Source: Novipirellula herctigrandis
Lineage (GTDB): Bacteria; Planctomycetota; Planctomycetia; Pirellulales; Pirellulaceae
Assembly: GCA_007859835.1 (NCBI GenBank)
Contig: SJPJ01000001.1
Location: 799,440 to 863,439, forward strand
Direction of reading: 5' to 3'
DNA length: 64,000 bases
Shown here: positions 45,601 through 53,848 of the stretch, piece after piece
Position numbering within the stretch: the first letter of the stretch is position 1
Layout: every line of letters starts with the position of its first letter
The notes under the pieces: generated by a model
Database searches by the model: none
The model's input: the letters and a program-made list of their open reading frames with translations, nothing else
What the model was told of the DNA's origin: nothing
Position numbers and translations under genes: made by a program

Positions 45601-46464
45601 AGCCTCAATTTGCACCAATTGCCCAGGCGCTTCATCTGGTAACTGCGACTGCTTCTCGGTTTGAACAATCTGATCTGCCAAACGCGCGCGATCTTGCCAA
45701 GTTTCATAGACACTGGTTGCGATTTCGACCGATCGAGCCTCTGTTTCCCAAGCCGCCATTCGCTCGGTCGACTGTTCGATTTCTTGCTGCTGCGTGCGTC
45801 GCTGGCTAGCCAATTCACTCCAACGACGCCCATGCCGAGTGAACTGCTCGACCTCATCGCGAAGCTTTTCTCGTTTCTTGATCATTCCAGCGAGCTTGGA
45901 CGATTCTTCGGAATCAGCAACTTCCTTGCCGACCATCGATTTTCGACCATCGCGAAGCGAGCGAAGAACGTCTACTAGTGAAACACGATCCAAACCACTC
46001 GAGAGTTTGTAGAGTTCGTCGGCCGCGGAAGTGTCGTCAAGCGTCGAAAGCTCTTGCAATTCCCGGATACCGATAGCAAAGACATTCGTAAAGATCGGCT
46101 CGTCAATTTGGCCAAGCAGATTAGTCAAACGGTGCTGGCCTTGTGCCAACCCATCTTGACCAGTCACGGTCAATTGGCCGGTCACACCCGAGTCCGTCAA
46201 CTGGCTAGTGCGTCGAATTTGATAACCACCGCCAGGCCCCGTCACGCGGATCGCTCCGCCTGGGACCCCGCCATAAACGGGCGGCAGGTAACGCTCGCGA
46301 CGATCAGGCGTGAATCCGTAAAACTGCGCTCGAAGGAACTGCATCAGCGTCGTCTTGCCCGCTTCGTTCGGGCCATAGAATAACGTCATCCCATCCGGTA
46401 GCGAGTCGACCGAAAGACCGGTCCAGACGCCGAATCCGTCGACTTGAATGTCCTTGACTCTCAT
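42700..46464 (-). CDS. YhaN/SbcC-like coiled-coil ATPase with membrane segments and acidic/proline tail
   Basis: The 1254-residue product is a split-ABC ATPase of the Rad50/SbcC/YhaN type. Walker A is FYGPNEAGKTTLMQF (about 29-43); long coiled coils follow. About residues 488-545 hold two hydrophobic helices (LILLSVPFIFGGMALIYGFA and TWGMLWLMVGIVSMMAYYFG) where a hook or coil tip would be expected. More coiled coil then leads to the signature LSRGTREAVFIALRL and the Walker B LPLVLDDVLVNFD (about 1020) plus the H-loop-like MFTCHDH. From about 1080 the protein has an extra tail of acidic runs, then Pro/Lys/Val-rich repeats (KPAPNPVPKPAPKPVVIERE) and an acidic end. Membrane helices in mid-coil recall YhaN of Bacillus. 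It follows the YhaO-like gene 112 bases downstream and is probably its partner in DNA-end processing. Confidence 0.87.
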   Translation of the reverse strand: MRVKDIQVDGFGVWTGLSVDSLPDGMTLFYGPNEAGKTTLMQFLRAQFYGFTPDRRERYLPPVYGGVPGGAIRVTGPGGGYQIRRTSQLTDSGVTGQLTVTGQDGLAQGQHRLTNLLGQIDEPIFTNVFAIGIRELQELSTLDDTSAADELYKLSSGLDRVSLVDVLRSLRDGRKSMVGKEVADSEESSKLAGMIKKREKLRDEVEQFTRHGRRWSELASQRRTQQQEIEQSTERMAAWETEARSVEIATSVYETWQDRARLADQIVQTEKQSQLPDEAPGQLVQIEAMVEDAKAKIEEVKAKRREIRVKAEQIPVSKRMFDLQGRIEAASEQATWVEALEEQIERLDVQIEKARKQLEVDADRLGMDERDRAAVLEGDMSKMPDLSKQALSALAGPAKRVKEQVFLLNQARNESAEHKTRSEKLGAQLQDVLARAHATNLQQAIREQTEMIASLRHRVQLGEHLDKLKRHYRDLEKESVDLTTDEALPIDRLILLSVPFIFGGMALIYGFANLVGLDWFVAEPDPTWGMLWLMVGIVSMMAYYFGRENGMRSTSRDLDDCERQIDSLRKQIREIEAERSDVDSSLPTSAESLELRIRETEALLAELESVLPTYHNHEASMQSFKSARSRASEAADGLKEARRDWSGTLEELGLSDSLSPSSVRKLSDGYEALQQSYRRLDELKAEKEQRRRERQTIARRIEALYFEALDLSDDRAELSSRERDHDYQDDDQQSRDVTATRIHARTNPLDQLNHLHEELSRQQHWIKRRRELKEQDLKLKKQQGSYFRAIERGEQQRRALWAKCGVATPEQFYGMVDSKASLLEMRKEHAELEKQVRSIIGSHVEYDSVAREIEGAKMGDIEKRWDSLTTRMTETETRIAQLRTQQGEITQEMKQLGEDGRLTAAQLELGCIERKIAASARRWQTLSMASYLLEDVCGTFERERQPETLREASSFLTQLTDGKYNRIWTPLGTNQLKVDDTAGKSLSIDVLSRGTREAVFIALRLSLAASYARRGVMLPLVLDDVLVNFDGDRAIAAAKTLKTFAELGHQVLMFTCHDHIVDIFHDIDVQVRLMPAQGEPGRAEILLPEERSEEEAFEEEYEEEEVGDESVMEQEEVEEPEPEPEPVMEDPKPKPRIVYREKKLVRPEPKVIVVERAPEKPKVVVEPKPAPNPVPKPAPKPVVIEREYVEPEYVEDEYEQPQPSIGWAWFEQDAEQDRVEEDKMASVARSEWIEESESEEVQDEHGPWWRATTE

Positions 46465-46576
46465 GATTGTTGCACCAATTGAGGTTGCGTTTCATCTAGT
46501 AAATGACGCCCTTCGCTCCGCGAAAGTGCGTTTCCCTCGACGCACTTCTGCTGAGCAAAAGGCGACAAAATTTTGC

Positions 46577-47812
46577 CTATGCCAAATTTGGCTTGCCGCC
46601 GCGAAGTAATTCCACACCCAACAACGTCGCCTGATCCAATATTTCTTCACGCACCGTGGGTGACACATCTGCCAACAACGATGCGGTGGTGCCAACGACC
46701 CCCGAAACTTCTTCAGTGTAAGGAAGCAAGTTAATTTCGCGGCCATTGGATTTGTCGAACTTATCTGCCGCTCGCAAGAAGTCCCCAAGAATTGTATCCT
46801 CGTCGGTCCATGATTTCGGATATTGCTTTGGTGGACGAACGACGAGTGACGCAGTCCAAGCCGACGGTGCCCCGGAACCGAATTCGCGGCGCAACCAAGT
46901 ACGCAACTCCTCAACATCGCCGATCGCCTGCAAATCTTCACCACTGGTGATCGAAATATCCCATCCAATCAACAAGTGCCGACCACCATTGTCGTGCTGC
47001 AGCCGCCCGATTCGTTCGCCGAGAAAATTGCGAATCCCGCCCATAGCAGCAATTTCCGATGCATCGACCTCGACACGGCAATACCGAAAAGCATCGCACT
47101 CCACCGAATGCACTCGAGTCGTCTGATCCGCATCGACATCAACGACGGTGTAACCATGGGGACCGTGCTCATCAAGACTGCGACCCTGCGGGCTGCCACA
47201 AACAACTGCCCCCCCTTCGGCACCACCATCGATTTCGTCGCGATTGTGTTCGCCACCGAGTGCCCAATAGTCAAACCGGCCCTCGGCCAGCGCATCGGCA
47301 TCGGAGGTCCCGTACCCCACCGCGACGGTATATTCGTCCGTCGGCTCGATACGATAGCTCGGAACATGTAGCTGCGTGCGACCTTCGCTACTTCGCCCAA
47401 CGACCACGCAAATGGTTCGCCCCGCCCGCTGAACTGGCACGGCAACCGCCCGATTCTTGGGGAACAGCGTCACGTTGGGAGGCAACGGCGCGGCGTCGGG
47501 CCATTTCGGAGGATCATCGACGATACCAGCAACCCAGAAAACCGGCGTCTTCTTAGCGTGAAGCTGTTCAAAGTAATCGAGCAGCAACGACATGCCGTGC
47601 GGGCCAGCAGCTTGGGGACTCAGCAAATCACCGCTGAGCACCAAAAAGTCAATATTCTCAGCCAGCGCCGCTTCAAAGACCGCCTTGGCGGCACGGCGTG
47701 GCGCATCGGCCATTGCTTCCCGAAGATGACTCGGGATTGCATCGAGATCTCCCAGTGGCGTTTCAAGATGAAAATCACTGGCGTGTATAAAACGAAACGA
47801 CTCGCCTGGCAT
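46577..47812 (-). CDS. YhaO/SbcD-like metallophosphoesterase with degenerate metal site
   Basis: The 411-residue product starts at the ATG at 47812, which has AGGAGG six bases upstream; the frame extends 18 codons further. It has the Mre11/SbcD/YhaO fold: RFIHASDFHLE with D13 and H15, FLVLSGDLLSPQ with D62, then YWALGGEHNRDE and SPQGRSLDEHGPHGYTVVDV, the capping-domain entrance typical of YhaO. Several normal ligands are missing: the GNHD block reads AGIVDDP, the usual H-G pair after the next strand reads VAVGYGT, and GHxH reads GGEH. It may be a non-catalytic partner of the ATPase encoded after it. The pair order (nuclease subunit then ATPase) matches SbcD-SbcC operons. Confidence 0.82.
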   Translation of the reverse strand: MPGESFRFIHASDFHLETPLGDLDAIPSHLREAMADAPRRAAKAVFEAALAENIDFLVLSGDLLSPQAAGPHGMSLLLDYFEQLHAKKTPVFWVAGIVDDPPKWPDAAPLPPNVTLFPKNRAVAVPVQRAGRTICVVVGRSSEGRTQLHVPSYRIEPTDEYTVAVGYGTSDADALAEGRFDYWALGGEHNRDEIDGGAEGGAVVCGSPQGRSLDEHGPHGYTVVDVDADQTTRVHSVECDAFRYCRVEVDASEIAAMGGIRNFLGERIGRLQHDNGGRHLLIGWDISITSGEDLQAIGDVEELRTWLRREFGSGAPSAWTASLVVRPPKQYPKSWTDEDTILGDFLRAADKFDKSNGREINLLPYTEEVSGVVGTTASLLADVSPTVREEILDQATLLGVELLRGGKPNLA

Positions 47813-48571
47813 GGGCTCCCTCCTGTGCGGTTTGCCTGCGGATACTGCCCCACCCAGTTGCGTCATTCACATCTTGTGAAGTCCCTTTGGATGGTTTAGG
47901 CAGCGCGGCAGCGGCTACGTAATCTCGGAAGTTTAACGAAAGTTGCAAAAAACCACCAAGTCGTATTTGGCATGTTTCACGAAAAGAGAACGGAAAATAG
48001 TTGCTAGCTTTTCGGGCGTTGCAGCGCAAGGAAATGCGTCACAGGATGCAACCTGCAAACCCGAGCTTAGCATGCGGGGGCGCCGCCTTGCCGATGAGTT
48101 ACTCACCCCCCTGCCAAATTTACAGGCACCGATTCAATCAGGACAATTTAGCCAGTCTTCGCGAGTTGAATTTTCTAAAAAAACCGAAGGGACCACAGGT
48201 GTTGTTTCCTTCCTAATTACCTCCTAATGGAATATACTTGACCTGTGGGGCCAAATTGGCCGATAACGAGGCGGGATTGGTTGTGTTGTTGGCATTTTGC
48301 GACATGGAGTGTCGTTTTGATAACGCAAGAAACAGGCAGCCAGAATCCCAAATTTAACTTAAAGCCTTTAATGTTATGGACTTACGTCCAAACAACGGGC
48401 AAACAAAGGATCATAGGCATACCGCTTGCAGTGAACCGAGTTGGAATCGCAGTTGTCTAAGTGAGTGAAAGCGGACGACGACAAGAATATTGCGGCTTCA
48501 CCTTTCATCATTTTCGTGGTTAGCTTACCTTATCAATCTGCGATGGAACGCGACCCAAGGAGACTCCTCCA
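47813..48571. other. divergent intergenic region
   Basis: This 759-base region separates the minus-strand YhaO-like gene from the small plus-strand gene. Several short open frames are present but none has a ribosome-binding site with family-like sequence. A TGTTTCACG half of a parS-like motif lies at 47973-47981. The stretch 48215-48250 is AT-rich and could hold a promoter for the plus-strand genes, but no reliable box pair was seen. Confidence 0.45.
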
Positions 48572-48760
48572 ATGACGACTTCAAGCAAAAACCTGACACC
48601 AAAACCCGACGACGGGAATTGGAACGAATTGACTGCAACCTTGTCGATCGAGTCAACCGATCGCTTTGATGAATGGATGACCGAGCAATTGACGGTGCTT
48701 GAAGAACGGTTGAACGAATTTGTCTCGCCACGGTCGCTCCATAAAAATCTCCGAGGTTGA
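48572..48760 (+). CDS. small acidic protein of unknown function
   Basis: The 62-residue product reads as a polar N-terminus (MTTSSKNLTPKPDDGNWNEL) followed by an amphipathic helix rich in E, L and D (STDRFDEWMTEQLTVLEERL). AAGGAG lies nine bases before the ATG, a strong ribosome-binding site for this region. The helix could be a dimerisation or partner-binding segment. No family is recognised. It lies 103 bases before the dehydrogenase gene and may share its transcript. Confidence 0.6.
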   Translation: MTTSSKNLTPKPDDGNWNELTATLSIESTDRFDEWMTEQLTVLEERLNEFVSPRSLHKNLRG

Positions 48761-48863
48761 TCTGCGCTGGGGTTCAGGCCATAGTCGCCTTGATTAGTAA
48801 GTGTGCGACGCCTCGGGCGTCCGTCGGTTTCAAACCAACACTTTCTCATTCCGCTTGCTTTTC

Positions 48864-50033
48864 ATGGACGACACGCCGCTGATTACGCTCGTAGGTTTGG
48901 GTGTAGTTGGGCGTGCGATTTTCGAAGCTCACTTGGCTCAAGACATCGCTGTCACCGTCATCGATCAAGACGCGAGCATTCTTGAAACAGCCCTCGATAG
49001 CCTTTCGATCCCTTCAACCGATTGGATCATCTCGGAAATTCACACCGGTCCGCTTGGGATGCCCGCCGCGACGCTGCATCCAAGGGCCCCTTGGATTACG
49101 CCATCAGCAACCTCCCTGACACCGATCCTGATCGAATCAATCGCTGAACGCTTAGCAATCAAGCGGGGGTTTTTTGAGTTGGCCGAAACGAAGTTATCAG
49201 CCGATTGGATTCTGTGTAGCAACACTTCGACCCTTCGCATCAACGAGATTTCTCAAACACTCTCGCGTGCCGATCGCGTTTGCGGAATGCACTTCTTCAT
49301 GCCCGTGATCGACCGGGATGCGGTGGAACTGATTCGGACGCCTGCCACATCAGAAGAAACAATCACCATCGGCGAAAACCACATTCGTCGCCTTGGAAGA
49401 ACGCCGCTGATCGCATCTGATTCGCCCGGGTTCATCGTCAATCGAATGTTATCGCCCTACTTGAACGAAGCGACGGTACTACTGTCGCAAGGTGCGACGG
49501 CGCAGCAAATCGAAGCCGCCGCAATCGCATTCGGCATGCCACTCTCGCCACTGGAACTGATTGACCTGATCGGATCAAGGACGATGTTTGATGCGGGCCG
49601 AGTCTATTGGCAAGCGTTCCCAACTCGAATTGACCCATCACCGATCTTGCCGGCGATGATCAAAGCCGGCCGCCTGGGCCGCTCCGCAGGCGGCGGTTTC
49701 TATGATTACAACGACGGCACGCGGTCAACGGATTTGTCACCTGACGCCTTGGCAATTTGCCAACGTTACCAGCGGGAAATCCGCCAGCTAGACGACGGCG
49801 AAGTGCTGCTACGACTCAGCATTGCCATGTGGACCGAGGCGAATTTGTTGCTTCAAGAGAACGTCGCAGCAGGTCCACAGGATATCGAATCGGCCATGGC
49901 AGGCGGGCTGGGATTTCGCCCCAAAGGTTCATGGTATGGCTTTTTCGAGAATCTCGGCGAGGAAGCGATTCAAAACGCGATCCATGAATACGGCGTCCAC
50001 TCAAAGACATTGCGAATAGACCAACGCATGTGA
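48864..50033 (+). CDS. 3-hydroxyacyl-CoA dehydrogenase family protein
   Basis: The 389-residue product starts MDDTPLITLVGLGVVGRAIF, a Rossmann NAD-binding loop (G-x-G-x-x-G). SADWILCSNTSTLRINEISQ and VCGMHFFMPVIDRDAVELIR with the catalytic histidine, and SDSPGFIVNRMLSPYLNEAT match the FadB-type dehydrogenase; FGMPLSPLELIDLIGSRTMF and GRLGRSAGGGFYDYNDGTRS mark the C-terminal domain, which is duplicated near the end (GGLGFRPKGSWYGFFENLGE). It probably oxidises L-3-hydroxyacyl-CoA to the ketone in beta-oxidation. The hydratase domain of fused FadB is absent. Upstream codons in frame lack support; no Shine-Dalgarno site precedes the ATG. Confidence 0.9.
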   Translation: MDDTPLITLVGLGVVGRAIFEAHLAQDIAVTVIDQDASILETALDSLSIPSTDWIISEIHTGPLGMPAATLHPRAPWITPSATSLTPILIESIAERLAIKRGFFELAETKLSADWILCSNTSTLRINEISQTLSRADRVCGMHFFMPVIDRDAVELIRTPATSEETITIGENHIRRLGRTPLIASDSPGFIVNRMLSPYLNEATVLLSQGATAQQIEAAAIAFGMPLSPLELIDLIGSRTMFDAGRVYWQAFPTRIDPSPILPAMIKAGRLGRSAGGGFYDYNDGTRSTDLSPDALAICQRYQREIRQLDDGEVLLRLSIAMWTEANLLLQENVAAGPQDIESAMAGGLGFRPKGSWYGFFENLGEEAIQNAIHEYGVHSKTLRIDQRM

Positions 50034-50207
50034 ACCGAATCTTCCAAGCAACCCTGCGACTTCCAAGCAACCACCTGCGAATTGTCTTACCAACTGCGCT
50101 AGTCAGGCCAAGCTTTTTGCATACGCAATGATGGCCCACAACCTATTCCTTGCTCGGCGATCCGATACAATACATGGTTTCCAACGTGAAAACGAAAAAA
50201 GGAACAC

Positions 50208-51104
50208 ATGTCAAAGTCAATTGATCAAGATCGATTACCACCACTAATCGTCGGCGAAGTTCTTTTCGATCAATTTGCGGATGGACGCAGTGTCCTCGGC
50301 GGAGCCCCCTTTAACGTCGCATGGAACTTACAAGGACTCGGGCTGGCCCCCCAATTCGTTTCCGCTGTGGGCGACGATCCGGCGGGGCATCTCGTGGCCG
50401 ATCGCATGCACCAATGGGGGATGAACACCAAGGGCCTGCAAACGCTACCCAGTCAAAAGACAGGCGTGGTCGATGTCACTGTCAAGGATGGCCAACCAAG
50501 TTACGAGATTGTCTTTCCATCGGCCTGGGACTTCATCAGCCCGCCACCGTTTGCCGATTCGCTCGAAGGTTTCTCGCTATTGTATTACGGCAGCCTCGCG
50601 ATGCGCGGAGACCAATCACGTCACACGATCAAGCAACTCGCTCAAGACGATTCGATCCCTCGGTTTGTCGATATCAACATCCGCAAACCCTGGTTCGATA
50701 CCGCGTGGTTACCGTCGCTGATCACCGGTTCGAAGTACGTCAAACTTAACGACGACGAACTGAGCGAACTCACTCAGATGCCCATCACAAAGACGGAAGA
50801 AATCGAAGCGGCCGTTGCGAAAATTCGCGGGCAATACGGAGGTGAAGTCTATTTCATCACTTGCGGCTCAAAAGGCGCCTACGCCGTTACCCCAACCGAA
50901 ACCGTCTTTGCGGCCGCCCCCAAACCACCACAAATGGTCGACACCGTTGGCGCCGGTGACGCGTTTGCCGCTGCAACGATTGACGGATTGCTTCGCGACC
51001 TTCCCTATCAAAACGTCCTCGATCGGTGCGTTCAATTTGCGGTTCGTATTTGCGGACTTCAAGGCGCAACTTCGATGGACCGAGACATTTACCGGAACGT
51101 TTGA
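50208..51104 (+). CDS. PfkB-family carbohydrate kinase (fructokinase-like)
   Basis: The 298-residue product has PfkB signatures: VGEVLFDQFADGRSVLGGAP (glycine-rich sugar-binding loop), FNVAWNLQGLGLAPQFVSAV, GDDPAGHLVADRMHQWGMNT and the C-terminal DTVGAGDAFAAATIDGLL with the catalytic aspartate. The order and length fit fructokinases and related sugar kinases that phosphorylate fructose or similar sugars with ATP. AAGGA lies five bases before the ATG. The next small membrane-protein gene follows after 65 bases on the same strand, but no shared function is evident. Confidence 0.93.
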   Translation: MSKSIDQDRLPPLIVGEVLFDQFADGRSVLGGAPFNVAWNLQGLGLAPQFVSAVGDDPAGHLVADRMHQWGMNTKGLQTLPSQKTGVVDVTVKDGQPSYEIVFPSAWDFISPPPFADSLEGFSLLYYGSLAMRGDQSRHTIKQLAQDDSIPRFVDINIRKPWFDTAWLPSLITGSKYVKLNDDELSELTQMPITKTEEIEAAVAKIRGQYGGEVYFITCGSKGAYAVTPTETVFAAAPKPPQMVDTVGAGDAFAAATIDGLLRDLPYQNVLDRCVQFAVRICGLQGATSMDRDIYRNV

Positions 51105-51169
51105 ATTTTCCTGTTCGACGACACACACCGCGTTGGAAACACGTTTGACACAAAAAAAGCGAGAACATC

Positions 51170-51412
51170 ATGAACATTGAGATGCTTCAGTCATTCTTTA
51201 TGTGGTGCACCATCCTCAACGGAAGCTTGTTGGTGTTCTGGATTGGGGCATGCGTAATCGCCCCCGATGCCGTCTACCGAACGCAGCACAAATTCTTTCC
51301 GATATCGAAAGACGTCTTCACGATTGCGATCTACTGTTTCCTCGGCCTATTCAAGTTGATGTTTTTGGTATTCAACCTTGTTCCGTATATTGCGTTGCTG
51401 ATGATCGGTTGA
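51170..51412 (+). CDS. small two-helix membrane protein (DUF6868-like)
   Basis: The 80-residue product has two membrane helices: FFMWCTILNGSLLVFWIGAC (about 9-28) and FTIAIYCFLGLFKLMFLVFN (about 49-68), with a loop DAVYRTQHKFFPISKD between. The sequence resembles the DUF6868 family of small bacterial membrane proteins, which have the same FFMWCTIxNG start and LVFNLVPYIALL end. GAGA precedes the ATG. The function is unknown. Confidence 0.72.
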   Translation: MNIEMLQSFFMWCTILNGSLLVFWIGACVIAPDAVYRTQHKFFPISKDVFTIAIYCFLGLFKLMFLVFNLVPYIALLMIG

Positions 51413-51494
51413 AAGCCAGCCACCTTCGACGGCACCCCACCGCACTGTCCTCTGGCGTTGCAGCTTCGGTTCCATCAGTCATTTCATTCAGACC

Positions 51495-51582
51495 GCACGC
51501 CATTAGCGTCCCAAGGGCACGCCATTAGCGTCCCAAGGGCACGCCATTAGCGTCCCAAGGGCTCGCCACTAGCGTCCCAAGG
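51495..51582. repeat. 22-bp tandem repeat, four copies, overlapping the 3' end of the esterase gene
   Basis: GCACGCCATTAGCGTCCCAAGG occurs exactly at 51495-51516, 51517-51538 and 51539-51560, with a fourth copy differing at three positions at 51561-51582. On the minus strand the fourth copy and part of the third encode the last dozen residues and stop codon of the esterase. No spacers are present, so it is not a CRISPR array. Confidence 0.92.
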
Positions 51583-53613
51583 CTCGATAAGTCGAAGTGA
51601 TTTCGATTGGAGTGCTCGATAGCAATCGGGCAGGTCGAAATGGGATAGTACATCCGGTAACAATGTCGCGAGCGGCCAGTTGTATTCTTTGTGCTCGGCA
51701 ACATCCGCGTACGAAGTCAGCGCATTCTTGAGCGATATCTGCCTAACCGAATTGCTCAGCAGCCCCGCAAAAGTGGCCGCGAGCGCCCCCCAACCTTTCC
51801 CCACCAAGTGAATTTGGGTGAAACCGTTTTCCTTCAAAAAGTCGAGCACTCGCAAAACGTCATAGGTCTTTTGCCCCAAGTAGGGCCGGTCCAACATCAA
51901 ACTGTGGATCGCATAGAAGTAATCGCAGCCATAAGGATCGTCGAAAGTATTGTTTCCGCAGGTGTTCGGCTGCGATTCGCCAACGCCGCGAACATCGACC
52001 GAAAAGACTCTCGCATCCGGCTCGTCTTCGATCGTTTCACGGATCAACGCTTCGGTACGCAATTCCACATCGCTGCTTCGATGCGAGACGTATAGAATCG
52101 CCTTCTCGGTATCCTGCGGTGGACGTGAATACCACCTCTCGTTGCTCATCATGTAGACCAGAGCAAGGATTCCCGGTTCGGTCTCGACCGCATACGTTGC
52201 GTTATACGGCAACGGATAGCCTCGCTTTGGCCCGGCGCGTAAAACCCGATACGGCGGCGACGCCTCTAAACGTGGTTTCAGTTTCAACACCTCACGTACC
52301 TTGTCTGGCAATGTGTCGGCATTGACCGGATCACGTTTCACTGCAAGTTCAAGTGACTTTTCCCGCGTGAAATCGAAAACCTTCTTCGCGTCCTGCAATC
52401 CAACCTGGCCCTTGGCAGTACACCATAGAGTCTCGTCTGCTTCCATTGTTAACTCAGGTTCACTGGTTGCATCACAGACGCGGGTTACCTGATTGAACCA
52501 ACGATACATTGCCTCACGATTCTCTTGCGAGTAACCGTGGGTTGTGGGTCCAGTAAACAAGCTGATTTGGTCTTCCTTATCGAAGAATGCATAGAGACGT
52601 CGCAATCGGTCGTAAGCTTCGGCGGCACCACGCACATCGAAGAAATCCCGTTCCTTGGCCAAAATCACAATCGGCTTGGGAGCCATTGCGGCTAAAAAGT
52701 CGGCGTGATCGAGACCAAGAGCCAGCGATTTGGGCGGACACTGTTCCGTATCGGCTGGCAATTCATTTTCCATATTGTGGGCAAATGTGGTGACAAAGCA
52801 TCCCGGAGCCGCCATCGACCAGCGCGACTCCAAACCACATAGCCAAGTTGTCATCGTGCCGCCACCCGAGTTGCCGGTGACACCAACTTGATTACGATCA
52901 ACCTCGTCTCGAGTCAACAAATAATCCAGTGCTCGAATACCGTCCCAGGCACGCCAAGTGCCCAGGAATTCGCCAACCAAGAACTGCTGATTTCCGCACA
53001 TCAGATGTTCTCGCACGGTCCCATTTAATCTCAAGTGGCCGTCATCGTCGATGTATTGTGAACGCTCACCTTGTCCGATGGGATCATAAATCAAACAAAC
53101 GTATCCTTGCCGTGCTAGTCCTTGAGCGAAAGCTTGGTAGGGTTCGGCTGCTTTGCCGTTTTGCGAGTGCCCACAGGTCCCAACAACACCCGGCATCGGA
53201 GATTTCCGATTCGTAGGCACGTATAGGTTTGCCGTAACCGGAAAACCGGGTCGACTTTCGTAAATCAGTTTTTCGATCTGGTAACCATCGCGCTCCACAA
53301 CCCCTGTGATTTGTGCATTCAAGGGTGTCCGCTCAGGCATTGGCCCAAAACATTCGCGGATCTTTGCTTTTGTCTTTTTGAGGTACTCGGTCGCCTGTGT
53401 TTCGTCAGTCACTTTCGAAAACGCGCGTTCACCACGGCGGGCTGATATCTGCACTTGATTCACAAAGTACTCATGCACCATGCGAGGAAACCGGTTTAGC
53501 GGCTGCATCGATTCCGCAGCTCGGCAATCCTGGGCTAGAAAATCAAGAACTGGAAACGCAAGCGGCATTGGAGCAAGCCGCAAAAAATGACGTCGAGAAT
53601 GGATAGCGTTCAT
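51547..53613 (-). CDS. Tat-exported esterase with two alpha/beta-hydrolase domains
   Basis: The 688-residue product begins with a Tat-like signal (SRRHFLRLAPMPLAFPVLDF). The first hydrolase domain (about 100-385) resembles acetyl xylan esterase/dienelactone-type enzymes: YDPIGQGERSQY, VGVTGNSGGGTMTTWLCG with S249 as nucleophile, MAPKPIVILAKERDFFD with a candidate acidic residue and TTHGYSQENREAMYRWF with H359. The second half (about 450-688) repeats the fold, with DVRGVGESQPNT and LVGKGWGALAATFAGL, where the nucleophile serine is lysine or tryptophan, so this half is probably non-catalytic. It is likely to act on plant or algal polysaccharide esters. The last residues (WDASGEPLGR) come from the tandem repeat 51495-51582. 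Confidence 0.85.
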   Translation of the reverse strand: MNAIHSRRHFLRLAPMPLAFPVLDFLAQDCRAAESMQPLNRFPRMVHEYFVNQVQISARRGERAFSKVTDETQATEYLKKTKAKIRECFGPMPERTPLNAQITGVVERDGYQIEKLIYESRPGFPVTANLYVPTNRKSPMPGVVGTCGHSQNGKAAEPYQAFAQGLARQGYVCLIYDPIGQGERSQYIDDDGHLRLNGTVREHLMCGNQQFLVGEFLGTWRAWDGIRALDYLLTRDEVDRNQVGVTGNSGGGTMTTWLCGLESRWSMAAPGCFVTTFAHNMENELPADTEQCPPKSLALGLDHADFLAAMAPKPIVILAKERDFFDVRGAAEAYDRLRRLYAFFDKEDQISLFTGPTTHGYSQENREAMYRWFNQVTRVCDATSEPELTMEADETLWCTAKGQVGLQDAKKVFDFTREKSLELAVKRDPVNADTLPDKVREVLKLKPRLEASPPYRVLRAGPKRGYPLPYNATYAVETEPGILALVYMMSNERWYSRPPQDTEKAILYVSHRSSDVELRTEALIRETIEDEPDARVFSVDVRGVGESQPNTCGNNTFDDPYGCDYFYAIHSLMLDRPYLGQKTYDVLRVLDFLKENGFTQIHLVGKGWGALAATFAGLLSNSVRQISLKNALTSYADVAEHKEYNWPLATLLPDVLSHFDLPDCYRALQSKSLRLIEPWDASGEPLGR

Positions 53614-53848
53614 GGCGTATCATTAGGTAGGAACAGAGGCTTTCAACCCAAACTTGCGAGCTTCCTTCTTGAATCACTGTCGGTAAACTCACGAAGATGG
53701 GACCGCCGCGCGAGCCGCTTTCTCGCGGTAAACGGTTTCCAAAAATCAGGCGGGAACGCAAAATGCGGGCAAGGTACAGTAACCAGCGTACACAGCCGCA
53801 TGGCGGGCCACACCGGTCCGCTGGCTTCGTGGATGCTAGCGAGATTGA

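Noticed and set aside
47973-47981. parS half-site
   Set aside because: Only TGTTTCACG is present; the other half (AAAAGAGAA) does not complete the palindrome.
51495-51582. CRISPR array
   Set aside because: Units are adjacent with no spacers, and no cas gene is near.
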